Positions 45,531-56,396 of a stretch of 64,000 nt of DNA are shown piece after piece. How positions within the stretch are numbered: the first letter of the stretch is position 1; each line of letters starts with the position of its first letter. The notes beneath the pieces were generated by a model. It did not search any database and was not told where the DNA came from. It was given only the letters and a program-made list of their open reading frames with translations. A program made the translations under genes and the position numbers. The stretch comes from Aotearoamyces nothofagi (taxonomy: Eukaryota > Ascomycota > Leotiomycetes > Leotiales > Tympanidaceae): the NCBI GenBank assembly GCA_015345905.1, contig JADDTR010000003.1, positions 1 through 64,000 on the forward strand, read 5' to 3'.

Positions 45531-46473
45531 TCATAGTTCCCTCTTTTCAAATGCTGACGGTTCTACAACCAGCACCACAATCAAACTCGCTACCATCAAT
45601 GCGAATGCAATAAACGCAATTAGAGCTACGCTCCCTCTGCTAGCAGGAAATTTCCCTCGAATAATCCAGTGCTGACTCTCGAAGTATCTATTGGACCCAA
45701 CAAAAAGAACCAGAATGCTAATACCCAAAAATGTGGCACCAAGAGGTTTTCCTAGTTGTCGTAGGTGTTCAAATCGATCGGAGGAATCACCAGTGATGGA
45801 CGTGTTTAGACGAAAGAGCTGCGTGATAGCAATACCGATAGATGCGAATGCTAGAGAAGTCCGAAGCCATGCTAAGAATGTTCGTTCTGCCAGGCAAAAG
45901 TCAGCCATTTGCCCTACTACCCGAAGCAAAATTAGCAGAAGTTAGATACTCACCGAGTGCCAAATGATCTCTTGCTACGCTGCCCTTGTTCTCGAGTTCT
46001 ATAGAGCCATATTTCGATACCTGCTTCTTCCACCACGTCTCATGCTCCACTGCAATCGGATCCCCAGCCTCATGTATAGCCGCAGAATGTTCATCACTAC
46101 GACGACCGGTAGGTCGACCGTTCCGTGATTTCACCAAGGTTTTTGTGCCCTGGTAATCGATTCTATTCCCACCTTCCCGTCCAATTATTGCAGATTGCTC
46201 ATCGGCACTACTCTCCCCGCCCTCTACCGGGAGTATGTCATCCCGCTCGAGCTGTAACGATTGTTGTGTGGAAGCCGACATTGGATCTGCCACCCCAGAT
46301 TCCCTGATTGCAATGCTTCGCCGCCTTGCTGTATCTAGGATTTCGTCTATGCGGTTCTGACCTGACAAAGGGTTCGAGGAAGACGGCTTTTTGGGGCTAG
46401 TACGCGACTGCGAAGTACCTACACCCCCAATTGTGTCACGAGTCGATGACGCCTTCGGTGGCTGTCCCGACAT
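45531..46473 (-). CDS. DUF202-domain membrane protein
   Basis: Two exons (46473-45954 and 45886-45531) give 291 residues. The N-terminal 150 residues are polar, Ser/Arg-rich and probably cytosolic. The segment [28 protein letters not shown] joins across the 67-bp intron to RTFLAWLRTSLAFASIGIA, the DUF202 signature. Three membrane spans follow: around AFASIGIAITQLF, ATFLGISILVLFVGS and VALIAFIAFALMVASLIVVLV. A conserved Arg/Glu-rich patch precedes the first span. DUF202 also occurs in the yeast vacuolar transporter chaperone (VTC) family and in bacterial YidH proteins; the function here is unproven. The short acidic/basic tail FEKREL ends the protein. Confidence 0.88.
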
Positions 46474-47304
46474 CTCTTATCGACTACTAATATTCAAGAT
46501 CGGCAGTACATGAGACTTGGCACTTGCGTAAATACGGCCGTCCCTCTAAGGGCAGGGTGTCATCGCGGTATACGATGCCGGTAAGTAACGAAAACCCATT
46601 TTCGAAATTGCAAGAGCCAAGGTACCACTGTACCTACCTACCTTACCTCTGTCCCTCGGCGGCAGAAAAGAATAGGCGGTGACAGGTACGGCTTAGTGCC
46701 ATTTGCCGAGAGCAAACAGCACTGGAGGCCATTCGCGAAATTGACGGCATAACTAGGTACCTAGGTAGCTGTGGTCCGGAGCCTCACCAAACGTCCTTTA
46801 AACAGGGTTATCAACAACTTCACGATAATAAGCCCGTTTGAGACGATTTTGGCACGAAACTTTTTCTATCAATTAGCGCGATCATATAGGGGTTTTGATC
46901 CTATCGATACGATCTTCTATAGTTGCGTCATAGATATTTTCTACCACGGTCAGGTTCTAGCCCACCTGCATTACTAGTCTTCAAAGCACTCATGTAACCT
47001 TAACATACAACGTCAAGTCATCGACGAACTGTAAGTCTGTAAATTTTGTCTTCTCAGTCATTAGCAAATCCAGAGCCTATCTACGGTCTACCTATTTAGT
47101 TGAAGCTCTAACCATTGCACTATAAAGTACAAGTAAGTAAGGTAGCTTGTGTAGGCGTGGTAGGTAGGTAGTAGTGGGCGTAGTAGCCCTCGCCTAAAAA
47201 GACGCCAATTGTCCATCTTTATCAAGGTAACCTTACGTCCCCGCCATTGATACTACCTAGATACATACATAGATACAGCTCACATTAGGCATCTATTATA
47301 AAAA
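46474..47304. other. Intergenic region between divergent DUF202 and CBS-domain genes
   Basis: The spacer shows TACCTACCTACCTTACC and GTACCTAGGTAGCT phrases near 46630-46770 and GTAGGTAGGTAGTAG near 47160-47175. It lies between two outward-facing start codons, so both promoters are here. No gene is supported. Confidence 0.5.
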
Positions 47305-47875
47305 ATGTCTGCAGCAAATCCAGTCACTGCCGCATCAGCGCATGTCACGAACGGAACAGCACCAAAAGCCTCTCAGTGGTCTACTAAGTACCGTGGAGTA
47401 AGTTTTCAGCCGCGTCAGTAAACTGACCACGCCATACTAAACTTCTTCACAGGCGACCGTTGAAGACCTTGACCCACCCTCCGCCCTCTCCTGCAATCCC
47501 TCAGACCCAATATCGCATGCGCTCCTCACAGCTTTTGAGCGAGACTATACGCACTTGACAGTCGTGTCCCAAGACACTCGCGCCCTACTTGGCTACCTCA
47601 GCATCCCGAAACTTCGTGAGCTATTGGCGGAAGGCCAGGTTAAGGAGACAGATGACGTTTCCAAAGCAATGATCAAGTTCCGAAGGAAGGCCGCTGTTTA
47701 CAAAGTCATCACCATGGACACACCATTAGAAGAACTTGAGGAGTTCTTTAGAGGAGGAGTCGATGGCACTGGTCCTCAAGACTTCGCAGTTGTCACAGAT
47801 GCAAGCCGGCGTTTTGTATTAGGTGTTGCAACGGTGGAAGATTTGGGGGAGTTTGCGAGGAGAAGGCCGGCATGA
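47305..47875 (+). CDS. Small CBS-domain protein
   Basis: Two exons (47305-47397 and 47453-47875) around a 55-bp intron give 171 residues. After a Thr/Ala-rich start the frame reads KYRGATVEDLDPP across the splice. A CBS-like pair follows: the first half (HLTVVSQDTRALLGYLSIPKLRELL) and the better-conserved second half (VYKVITMDTPLEELEEFF and DFAVVTDASRRFVLGVATVEDL). Such pairs usually bind adenine nucleotides. No enzymatic or channel domain is attached. Proteins of this layout are widespread in ascomycetes but I know no assigned role. Confidence is high for the fold and low for the job. Confidence 0.87.
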
Positions 47876-48954
47876 GGAAATCTTGATCAATGCTGTGGTG
47901 GTGGGGGTGGACTGGGATACCGAGGTGTTGCGCTTGGATGCAACGTGGATATCTGATGCTTCGTACTTACTTTTTGCTGCATTTCTAGCGAAGGTGATGC
48001 AATAATAGGCACTGTACAGGCATTGCCAGATATCCCAAGTGCTCAGAGGCTGGTCTGCGGTTGGAAGCCTTAGAGAGTACATGCACCCTTGGATGGCGGC
48101 CACGTAACTCGCACACCTCGAGCTTTTGCCGAGAGAATCAGGCCAAGCTTCATCGTCCCTGGCGTTGAATGAAGGAATCTGAAGCGAGTGTGGTCTTGGC
48201 AGCACCCTTGGCATGGCCAAATTGCCAGCAGTGTCCTATATACCTTACCTATCTACTGTACTATACTTGTCCAGCGTTTCTATCCGAACTTATCCGACCC
48301 GTGATATCGATGACCGGTCTATTTAATTCTATAACAGTACCTATCTTACCCACATCCTGTAGATACCTTAAGGCCCTTGATACCTTGCTTTGGCGGTCTG
48401 GGGCAGGTTGGCATCTCCTCACGTGACGCCCTTCCCCGAGCGAGAGAAGCCCCACTAGTTTTAGGAACTGTATCGCAAAGGGAGAAAGAGCATACAGTAG
48501 AGGCGCAGTCGTAAATCAAAAGCCACAGGGAGTCTTCCATGCTTCCAGCGCTCCTCTTTTCCGGCGTTCCACGTACTGCGCACTCCTGCATAAGCACATG
48601 GCACACTAAAGTAAATCCCGGACACAATCTATCATCAATTCGGCGCAGGACGAAAGGTATGTGCCAATCACTTGCCAAAGGTTATCTCGCCCAACCCGTG
48701 GAGCGGTGCTATGTGGGAGGGGCTAGTGCCCGATTGCGCTTGGTGTGTCAATGATATCAGGGACGGCGTCAAGCTCCCCCCGATAGCGATTCGAGCAGGA
48801 CCTCGAAGATTCATTTTAACAAATATCCAACCACCTTTAAACCTCAACACAGAAACTCTCCGCAAGACCCCCCATTGAATTTTCGCACAAGCAGATTTTG
48901 ATTTTCGTCGTTGCATGCCGATTCCCCCGAAATAAGAACCAATATCTATCTGAA
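47876..48954. other. Intergenic region upstream of the Par32-like gene
   Basis: About 1.1 kb with no supportable gene. A TCACGTGA palindrome lies near 48417-48424. Small open frames on both strands show no family resemblance. Confidence 0.5.
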
Positions 48955-49472
48955 ATGACTGAGCGCAAGTCAATCGATAGTGTTAGCCATGGCCGAGGAG
49001 GTATGCTTTCTATCTATGCTTTCAAAGACATTCATAGAACTTAGCTAATTTGCAATCGCAGGAGCCGGTAACATCAGCTCAGATTCTACTCCGTAAGCTC
49101 TATTACCTTTGTCACCTCCAGCCTTGAACCCGGCCACTGACTGATGTTGCGCCCAACAGCTACACGGATGGTGAAATCGTGCGCGAGGGAGCCGTAGGTG
49201 ACCATGGCGATGGCGCCTTCAGCTCTGGTCGCGGCGGCATTGCAAACATTGGTTCTCCTGGCTTGAAGCCCACAAAGCGCAATGATTCAGAGATAATTCC
49301 AGAGGCTGCACTTCGCCAGAGCAGTCCTGGCCCAGAGCGCGTTGGGCGAGGAGGGGCTGGCAACATCGAGCCGAGCAAGCCGTCTACATCGCCGCACCCT
49401 ATCGGATTCGCGGACAAGTTGAAGAACAAGCTTTTCAAGAGCAAGAAGACCGAGAAGTCTACCGCCACCTAG
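48955..49472 (+). CDS. Par32-like GRGGAGN-repeat protein (DUF3602)
   Basis: Three exons (48955-49000, 49062-49092, 49160-49472) give 129 residues. Two very short exons are needed to build the N-terminus MTERKSIDSVSHGRGGAGN. The protein has three copies of the family motif: GRGGAGN at residues 13-19, GRGGIAN at 49-55 and GRGGAGN at 88-94. A basic amphipathic C-terminus (FADKLKNKLFKSKKTEK) follows. The rest is Ser/Gly/Pro-rich and probably unstructured. Yeast Par32, which shares this motif, is a TORC1-regulated phosphoprotein that inhibits ammonium transporters, so a role in nitrogen or stress signalling is a reasonable guess. Serine-proline sites (SPG, SPH) could be phosphorylated. Confidence 0.87.
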
Positions 49473-50886
49473 CTGGGCCAGTTTATCATCTGACACCTCC
49501 CGAAAGGAAGGCGGCGGCGTGAGCGGCAAGCAACAAGTCGTGATGGGAGTTGTGTTTTACAGTTTAATACCATTTGATTACAATAGCCTTTTGCTATCCT
49601 AGATATGTTTTCAGGGCCACAATATACCATCCACATTTCTATATCCAGATTTGTACTATGCCAATCATCTAATCGTAGAATGATATATCCATGTTAGAAA
49701 CTTCTGGAAAATACGGCAGAATAATATATCAGCCCAGTACAGCGTGCAGAATTTATCGCTATTCAGAACAAAACACAGGCGGTAGCAGAGGCGGTAAACC
49801 CTTGTAATTGCAGATCAAGCACGAGGCCAAACGCAAGACTGATCGCCCACCTAGCGAGCTGAGCAACATTGAAGACACTACAGTATTGAGACCTTCATAT
49901 CGCAACAACCAGTCTGATCAAAATGCTGAGAAGTAGTAGAATAGTAGAGGCACCTCTTTTGAGTGCTGTCAAAAAATTAAGAAAATTTGGAGGTTACATT
50001 ATGATACACCTATACAGTTAAAAACACCGATATATTTGGTGTTCTCAAGTTGGTGTTCTCAAGTTGGTGTTCAATATTACATTTGGCCTCGACATGGGGG
50101 GGTGGTACAAAAACATAATTGCCTTCATTGCTCTTTGCATATATATACGAGACAAATAAGTCCCGGGCAGGAAGGAACACACAAGATAGACGTGCCTTCC
50201 TGACAATAACGGAAAGAAAACGGCACCTGTTGATGTAAAAGCCTCTCACCAATTACTGACAGCATAGTGGTTGGCTGGGATCACTGCCTGAAGGAGTATT
50301 GGTATTGATAGACTTCTCGGCCGAGTCGGTATCATGGCCTTCTTAATATATAATGTCAGCTGTTGGCGATTGGCCTCTGGCCTTCTGTACTGTGTGCTGT
50401 TTGTTCCTTATTCAAACAAACGGCATGGTCTCGTCTTTACTGCGTACCGACGACCAGTCACAGATCCAACCTTAACTCCGGGCGCCTAGCTCCGCATTTC
50501 AGCATCTTGCATCACATCACTCGACTGTCAACCTCGTCACCTTCGAGTTCCATCTCTCTTAATCAGTTTTCTAGTTACATGAGCAAGCTTCGAAGCTACT
50601 GGTATCGCTACCATCGGAAATTGGACTCCGAGAATTACTTCGAGCGTACAAAGACGATACAACCAAGTGATAACGGCCTTATCAAGCCTATGTGAGCAAG
50701 CTCTCATTCACTGACAACACTGTTCCATCAATTATCATCAAACACATTCATTCTCTAGATAAGAGAGCAGCTTGCTTCATTGAAATTCCTTGTTAAAGTC
50801 TCATTTTAGCCTCTCCTCTTGCTATATTCTTTCTACGGCGTCATCTGCCATAACCTAGCTAATCATGCCTATCAGTGATTATCATC
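49473..50886. other. Intergenic region and 5' leader of the phosphate carrier gene
   Basis: A short tandem (TTGGTGTTCTCAAG, two and a half units) lies near 50034-50072. The last 400 bp are C/T-rich and look like a long leader. A 38-codon open frame (50579-50695) and a 19-codon frame (50865-50924) lie before or across the start codon of the carrier gene. No other gene is supported. Confidence 0.5.
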
Positions 50887-50924
50887 ATGCCACTCCTATT
50901 CCCGTCTCAAGGCACTCTAATTGA
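50865..50924 (+). promoter_or_regulatory. Upstream open reading frame overlapping the phosphate-carrier start
   Basis: An ATG at 50865 opens a 19-codon frame that ends in TGA at 50922-50924. It starts 22 bp before the carrier ATG (50887) and runs through it in another frame. If it lies in the mRNA, ribosomes starting there would bypass the main start, so carrier output would depend on leaky scanning or start-site choice. Confidence 0.45.
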
Positions 50925-52251
50925 TGTCTTCCACTCATTCATCCCAGCTGGACAAGCTAAGACAGCTGTGGAACATCGCCAAACGCCCCTACAAGCCCGT
51001 TCAGAACTCTACCCAACTTGGTCAGTTATTGACAACACAAAGGAAAAGGCCGATGCTCTGAGCAAGGAGGCTACCAAGGAATTCGAGAAGGCGAGTGCGA
51101 AAGCGCAAGCAAAGACTGGGAAAATCGAGTTATACTCTCCCAAATACTATGCTGCGTGTACTTTTGGAGGTCTGCTTGCATGTGTAAGTATATCATGCAA
51201 TATTAATCCCTTGGTACTGAAATAGAAGTCAGGGCGTAACTCATACATTTGTTACCCCTCTCGATCTTGTGAAATGTAGAAGGCAGGTTGACAGCAAACT
51301 ATATACAGGTATAGAGTTCCAGTATTGTAAAAGTCTACTTGTGTTAACGTATTGCTATTAGGCAACTTCCAAGCCTGGAGTAAGATTTCGAGAGCCGAAG
51401 GCATCCGTGGCATTTACACTGGCTGGAGCCCAACCTTTTTCGGATATTCGGCTCAAGGTGCTTTCAAATACGGCGGCTACGAGGTCTTTAAGAAGACGTA
51501 TGCCGACATCGTGGGGCCAGACAACGCAGCACGCTATAAAACCAGTCTCTATCTGGCTGCCAGTGCTTCAGCCGAGTTTATTGCTGATATTGCTCTCTGT
51601 CCCTTCGAAGCCATCAAAGTTCGCTCGCAGACCACAATCCCTCCCTTCGCCAGTGGCACTCTCGATGGATGGAATAAAATTGTGGCTAAAGAAGGAATCC
51701 CCGGGCTCTACAAAGGCCTCTATCCTCTTTGGGGGCGTCAAATTCCGTAGGTATTCATGTCTACGTGGAAAGAGCTTGGTAATTGATAATATGTGAATAG
51801 GTACACCATGATGAAGTTCGCCAGTTTTGAGACTATTGTAGAGCAGATCTACATCACGCTCCCGGGTACCAAATCCGACTACAGTAAAGCTGCTCAAACT
51901 GGAGTCTCTTTTACGGGCGGATACTTGGCAGGTATTCTGTGCGCCGTCGTCAGCCACCCTGCGGATGTCTTGGTCAGTAAATTGAATGCAAACAGACAGT
52001 CAGGTGAACCGTTCGGGTCTGCTGTAGATCGTATTTACAAGGAAATTGGATTTAAAGGACTTTGGAATGGTCTTCCTGTCCGTATCGTCATGATCGGAAC
52101 TCTCACTGGTCTTCAATGGATGATTTATGTACGCTCAACCCCGATTTCTTTTAGCTGAACTTAGCTAACAACTATTTAGGATTACGTCAAGATATTCATG
52201 GGTTTCCCAACTACAGGCGGGGTAGTACCAGAGGACAAAATCAAGCATTAA
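50887..52251 (+). CDS. Mitochondrial phosphate carrier
   Basis: Five exons (50887-51183, 51233-51308, 51362-51746, 51801-52128, 52180-52251) give 385 residues. The start [15 protein letters not shown] matches fungal phosphate carriers. Three carrier repeats are present with their signatures: [14 protein letters not shown] with [28 protein letters not shown] with [17 protein letters not shown]; and [11 protein letters not shown] with [14 protein letters not shown]. Additional family blocks are [23 protein letters not shown] and [16 protein letters not shown]. It imports phosphate with protons across the inner membrane to feed ATP synthase, whose gamma subunit gene lies about 2.5 kb to the right. 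Similarity to yeast Mir1/Pic2 is clear, but which of the two is the orthologue I cannot say. Confidence 0.95.
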
Positions 52252-52912
52252 TTGAATGGAGAGCCAGGATTTAGTGGCACGGTGATCGCAGAGGTCTATT
52301 ATCTCATGGCATCCTTTCTCTTTTCGATCTTATATTTAGTAAAAGTAAAGTGTAATGGAGGACAAGCCTTAAATATCTATAATTTGAATGAGTCTCTCTT
52401 TGTCTTCTCGTGATGTGAATGCTTTTTATTAGATGATTTAGACTGCAATATTACTCATCTCCAACGATTTGCAATCGAGGTATAATCCTCACAGCATTCA
52501 AATGCTTGCAACTGAAACAAGGCGAGACAGAAAATTAGAAGGAATACCCTACATAGAACAGTTCACATTAAGTGAGATCATTCAGGCATGGAATGGGATC
52601 GGATTTAAGAGTTGCTTTTTCATGACTAGTACAGTACCCCTTTTCATTTTTAACTTAGGAGGATCTCTTATGCGGCCGCTAGCGTCATAGCACCAAACTT
52701 GTCGCGTCCCGCAGTTGACCTGTATGTCGTCCATGTAGACTTCACTCTATGCTTCACAATGGTCGGTCATTAACCTTCGATGAATTTCTAGCTACCTCAC
52801 TTATCTCAGAATAGTCACTTTTAGCTAGCCTAGCATTCCTCAAGCCAAATTCTGCTCTATAAATTTTACATTGCTCTCTGTTATCAGCCAGCTCTCGACG
52901 CCTACCGTCCAA
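52252..52912. other. Intergenic region
   Basis: The AT-rich 3' flank of the carrier gene is followed by the promoter of the BAH-PHD gene. CTCTATAAATTTTACA near 52855-52870 resembles a TATA box about 45-55 bp before the ATG. No gene is supported. Confidence 0.5.
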
Positions 52913-54213
52913 ATGGCGGGCACGAAGAGGAAGCGACCCTCAACACAACCAACACAGTCGCCGGATGGGAGTTTGAGTTCGGGCTTTGAGGAGGACTTGA
53001 ATGAAGAATATCCAGCAGAGTCATGGTCAATTGCATACCCTCGTGTGACTCTGACAGGAAGAGTGCCAAAGGCAGAGCTGGCTCTTGCAGAGCTCGCTGT
53101 GGAGCAAAAGTCTCCTTTTCAAGGAAAGAACCAACCTGCGGATGCTCTCGATATTCATTATGTTGTTCAGCCAACACATGTGTGGGACTCGCTGCGAAAA
53201 TATAACAACTTCATAAGTACGATCGATACATATCTAATACTACGTACTATAGAAACTAACTAGTACTTAAGTTCTTGGTGAGCAATACACTAATAAGGAG
53301 TTTGTATGGGTTAGGCCGGATGGTGTCCAAAAGGATAGTGCTACGGAGAAGTTGGATGAGCGCGATTACTGGGTAGCTCGGGTGCTCGAAGTCCGGGCGA
53401 ACGATCCTGCTCATGTCTACGCAAGGGTATGTGGTACTTGTTTTCCAGTGCTTGAGCTCATAACATATTTTGAGAAGCTCGTGTATTCACAATTGAACTT
53501 GGTCCTAACGTTTCTGGAGGTGGCATGGCTCTACTGGCCAGACGAGCTCCCAAAATCAACCGACAACCATGGTGTCGCTGTCGCTGGGCGACGAAGCTAC
53601 CACGGAAAATATGAACTAGTTGCATCTAACCATATGGAAGTCCTGGACGTGACGAGCTTTGCCGGAAAGGCACCCGTTGAACACTGGCTTGAGGAAGATG
53701 AGGAGGATAACCAGGAAGGGTTATACTGGCGTCAAACTTTCGACCACCGCACTGGCGGACTCTCGGTGAGTCTTTTACTATCACTCTCATTTGCCATGAG
53801 CTAAGGTTTATTTCGAGGGCCAGGACTTACGGAAGCATTGTTTCTGTGAATCTTACTATAATCCTGATAAAACGATGTTGGCCTGTCCGAACAAAGGTTG
53901 CAAGATATGGCTCCATGAAGAGTGTTTGATTGATGAAGTTTTGATGAAGACTTATAAGAGCCTGATAGGCACGGACAGTTTGTCCACAAATGACTCCACA
54001 AAGGAAACCACCAATGGAACGCCGACAGCCACGAAGGGGAAGAAACAGAAGTCCGTCTTAACTAAAAAGGTATATGAAGGTCTCTTCACCGCTAAGATGA
54101 TAGAGTCAGAAGAGGAGGCCCTGCAAGTAGAAATTACAGACCTGCGTGACGGGGCTAAGAAGACATGGAAGGAAGATATCAAGTGTTTGAAGTGCCACAA
54201 GAAGGTAGTATGA
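52913..54213 (+). CDS. BAH-PHD chromatin reader (EBS/EPR-1-like)
   Basis: Four exons (52913-53216, 53272-53426, 53520-53765, 53824-54213) give 364 residues. The start MAGTKRKRPSTQ is a basic, nuclear-signal-like stretch. The BAH domain covers about 90-235: a strand around HVWDSLRKYNNFI, FVWVRPDG, DYWVARVLEVRA, VAWLYWPDELP, YHGKYELVASNHMEVLD and EGLYWRQTFDHRTGGLS. A PHD-like zinc finger begins at 236: HCFCESYYNPDKTMLACPNKGCKIWLHEECL, with a final CLKC pair just before the C-terminus. Fungal proteins of this layout are annotated EBS-BAH-PHD and include Neurospora EPR-1, an H3K27me3 effector. Orthology with EPR-1 is a hypothesis. The alternative upstream in-frame codon is not an ATG. Confidence 0.85.
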
Positions 54214-54816
54214 TTCGATATCCCAGTCGACTCATCTTATACCACATTCGAGTATCGTTGAGTCCATACCAAAACCTATATGGATCGTCTGGGCTCATCT
54301 TCACCCCTCTTCCTATTCTTGGACTCGATGCAGTAGTCTTTAAAGCCATCTCTTTCTGGGTTCAGCAATTTTTTTGGCGTTGATTCACGGGATACCCAAG
54401 GAGTTACAGCGTATATGCGTTAGTTTTTTGGACGATCGTGATTTGTGCCGTCCGGAATAGGCGTGCCTAGGTTAGTGCCCGACTGGAAATCCGAGTCGGG
54501 GGAAGCGGGGAAATGGGGAAAGTTATTATGATTTGGTTGACACTGGTTAAGTGGTCCAGCATGTAGATTCGAAGGAGTTACAGCCAATCAAGATAATATG
54601 CCCAAAATAAAAATGAACTGCTCGTTATATCAAGGCCTATTTAAAACCGTCACTGGGCACATAGTATTGGTGGAATGGGATCATTGAAAGACTTTGGTAC
54701 ATTGAGGCACTGCAGGCACGCTACGTGGCAGTGATGAAGTTTTACACTAGGAATGCGGTCGGGTCTCTGAAGCTGCGAGGGGCTCACTCAAATAGAATAT
54801 CCACAATCCATTTACT
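54214..54816. other. Intergenic region between convergent genes
   Basis: This holds the 3' flanks of the BAH-PHD gene and ATP3. No gene or notable repeat is seen. Confidence 0.55.
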
Positions 54817-55943
54817 CTACTCCTCTGAAGCAGCAGCACCAGTGATAATTTCAACCAACTCGCCAGTAATAACGGCTTGGCGTGTTCGGTTGAACAGAAT
54901 CTGGTACTTGCCGATCATGTCACCGGCGTTCTTTGAAGCGTTCTGTGTATGTGTTAGCACCTTTCGGTAGTCTTGATCATGCTAAGGAAATGGACATAAC
55001 GTACGTCCATGGCATTTCTGCGGGCTGATTGTTCGCAAGCGTGGCCTTCAGCAAGCGCCCAGTAGAGGGAGTTGGCAAGAGCGTATTCGCGCAGATTACC
55101 AAGAGTCTCATCCTCAATCTCGAAAGCAGAGAAGTTGGCTGATTTAATATCAGTATATAACCCTAGAATATCCATCATTGAACTTACGTGAGTTCGCGAT
55201 CGCTTCTTCCGAGAAAGCCTGCAGTGGGGTAGCCTCGTAACTTTGTGCATTGAGGAACTTGTTGTAGATGATTTGAATATCACCATATTCCGTAGGAAGA
55301 AGAGAGATCTGATCAGCAATAGCCTGCGCATCTGCGAATGTTGGAATGTCCTTTCCGGCGCCAGCGAAGTTCAAGACAATGTTCTTGGCGTTCGAACGAC
55401 TCAGTTGTGCCTTGGCCTTCTCACCAATAACGACAATATCGGAGTTGGGCCTCTCAACAAGCAGCTTACGGGCCCGCTTGGACAAACCGGAGTGGATACC
55501 ACCACAGAGGCCTTTGTCTGAGCTAGCAACAATGATCAAGGTCTTCTTGTCCTCACCCTCTAAAGGCTTGGTCTCAGCTTCCTTGAAGACGGTGTTTGAG
55601 GTCTGTCCGTATGAACGAGAGTCTTGCATCGCACGTGTTGCTCGGTTGAGTTTGGTTGAGGCCACAATCTTCATGGTGTTGGTGATCTTCTCGATGTTGC
55701 GGATAGACTTGAGACGATCCTCAATCTCACGAAGAGTCGCGAAGGTGGCAGCATTTGGAACGGCGGAGCTATTGATCAGTCGATGTTAGCACGATCAATT
55801 GAAAGCTTCGCAAATGTCAATTAAAGGTCTAATCAAACTGCTGCGATTGACAAATAGCTTTCCGGGGGAATGGGATAGATATCGTACCGGGCTGAAGCTG
55901 CAGCACCAGCTCTCAAAGCCGGACGAGCAGCTCTTGAAAGCAT
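54817..55943 (-). CDS. ATP3: Mitochondrial ATP synthase gamma subunit
   Basis: Four exons (55943-55888, 55768-55188, 55138-55005, 54942-54817) give 298 residues. The first exon encodes an Arg/Ala-rich presequence [19 protein letters not shown]. Family blocks follow: [32 protein letters not shown], the central [20 protein letters not shown], and the C-terminal helix [23 protein letters not shown] with [14 protein letters not shown]. These are the two long helices of the rotor shaft. The subunit couples proton flow through the membrane ring to catalysis in F1. It diverges from TOP1, sharing a 453-bp spacer, and the phosphate carrier gene is close by. Confidence 0.97.
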
Positions 55944-56396
55944 TGTAGCTACAAAGGAGAGTCTAGCAAGACTTATATGGTCGATAACTCAATTGACCAC
56001 TGCAGAGTTCGTGATCAATTGATAGAATTGCCGGTAAATAGTCGTAGTACGGCGTTGTCGGCAAAGCTATGGAAATCGCGGTTACATAATATATCACGTG
56101 GCAACCAACAAATCTTCGGAAGCTGTGTCGAGTCCATTTTCACCAAGTCCGGTTGTAGGTGCGGATCCACAATAGAACTGTTCAATAACACCATTTTCGC
56201 TCTTCAAGTCCCCTACAACTTCAATCAGAGCTTCATCATCATTGCCAACAACTTTACGCGCTTCGTGGCACGTATTTCAAACTCATGTGCAATACTTCGC
56301 GTCAATACACGTCGTATTGACTTAGACTTCAGATCGCATCCTCGTTTCACACCCTAAATCAATACTACATCAAAATCTCCATTTTCACTCCACAAG
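55944..56396. promoter_or_regulatory. Shared promoter of ATP3 and TOP1
   Basis: The 453-bp spacer lies between head-to-head start codons. It holds a CACGTG E-box at 56095-56100 inside ATATATCACGTGGC. The TOP1 side is C/T- and A-rich just before the start codon, as in many fungal leaders. Regulation is inferred from position only. Confidence 0.4.

Noticed and set aside
50363-50695. 110-codon frame, or its internal 38-codon ATG frame, as a small gene
   Set aside because: It sits in the probable leader of the phosphate carrier gene and has no family resemblance. It may act as an upstream frame, but I cannot support it as a protein gene.
54205-54226. A further 3' intron extending the BAH-PHD protein
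   Set aside because: The only nearby AG would make a 22-bp intron, too short to splice, and the frame ends naturally with KKVV right after the last zinc ligands.
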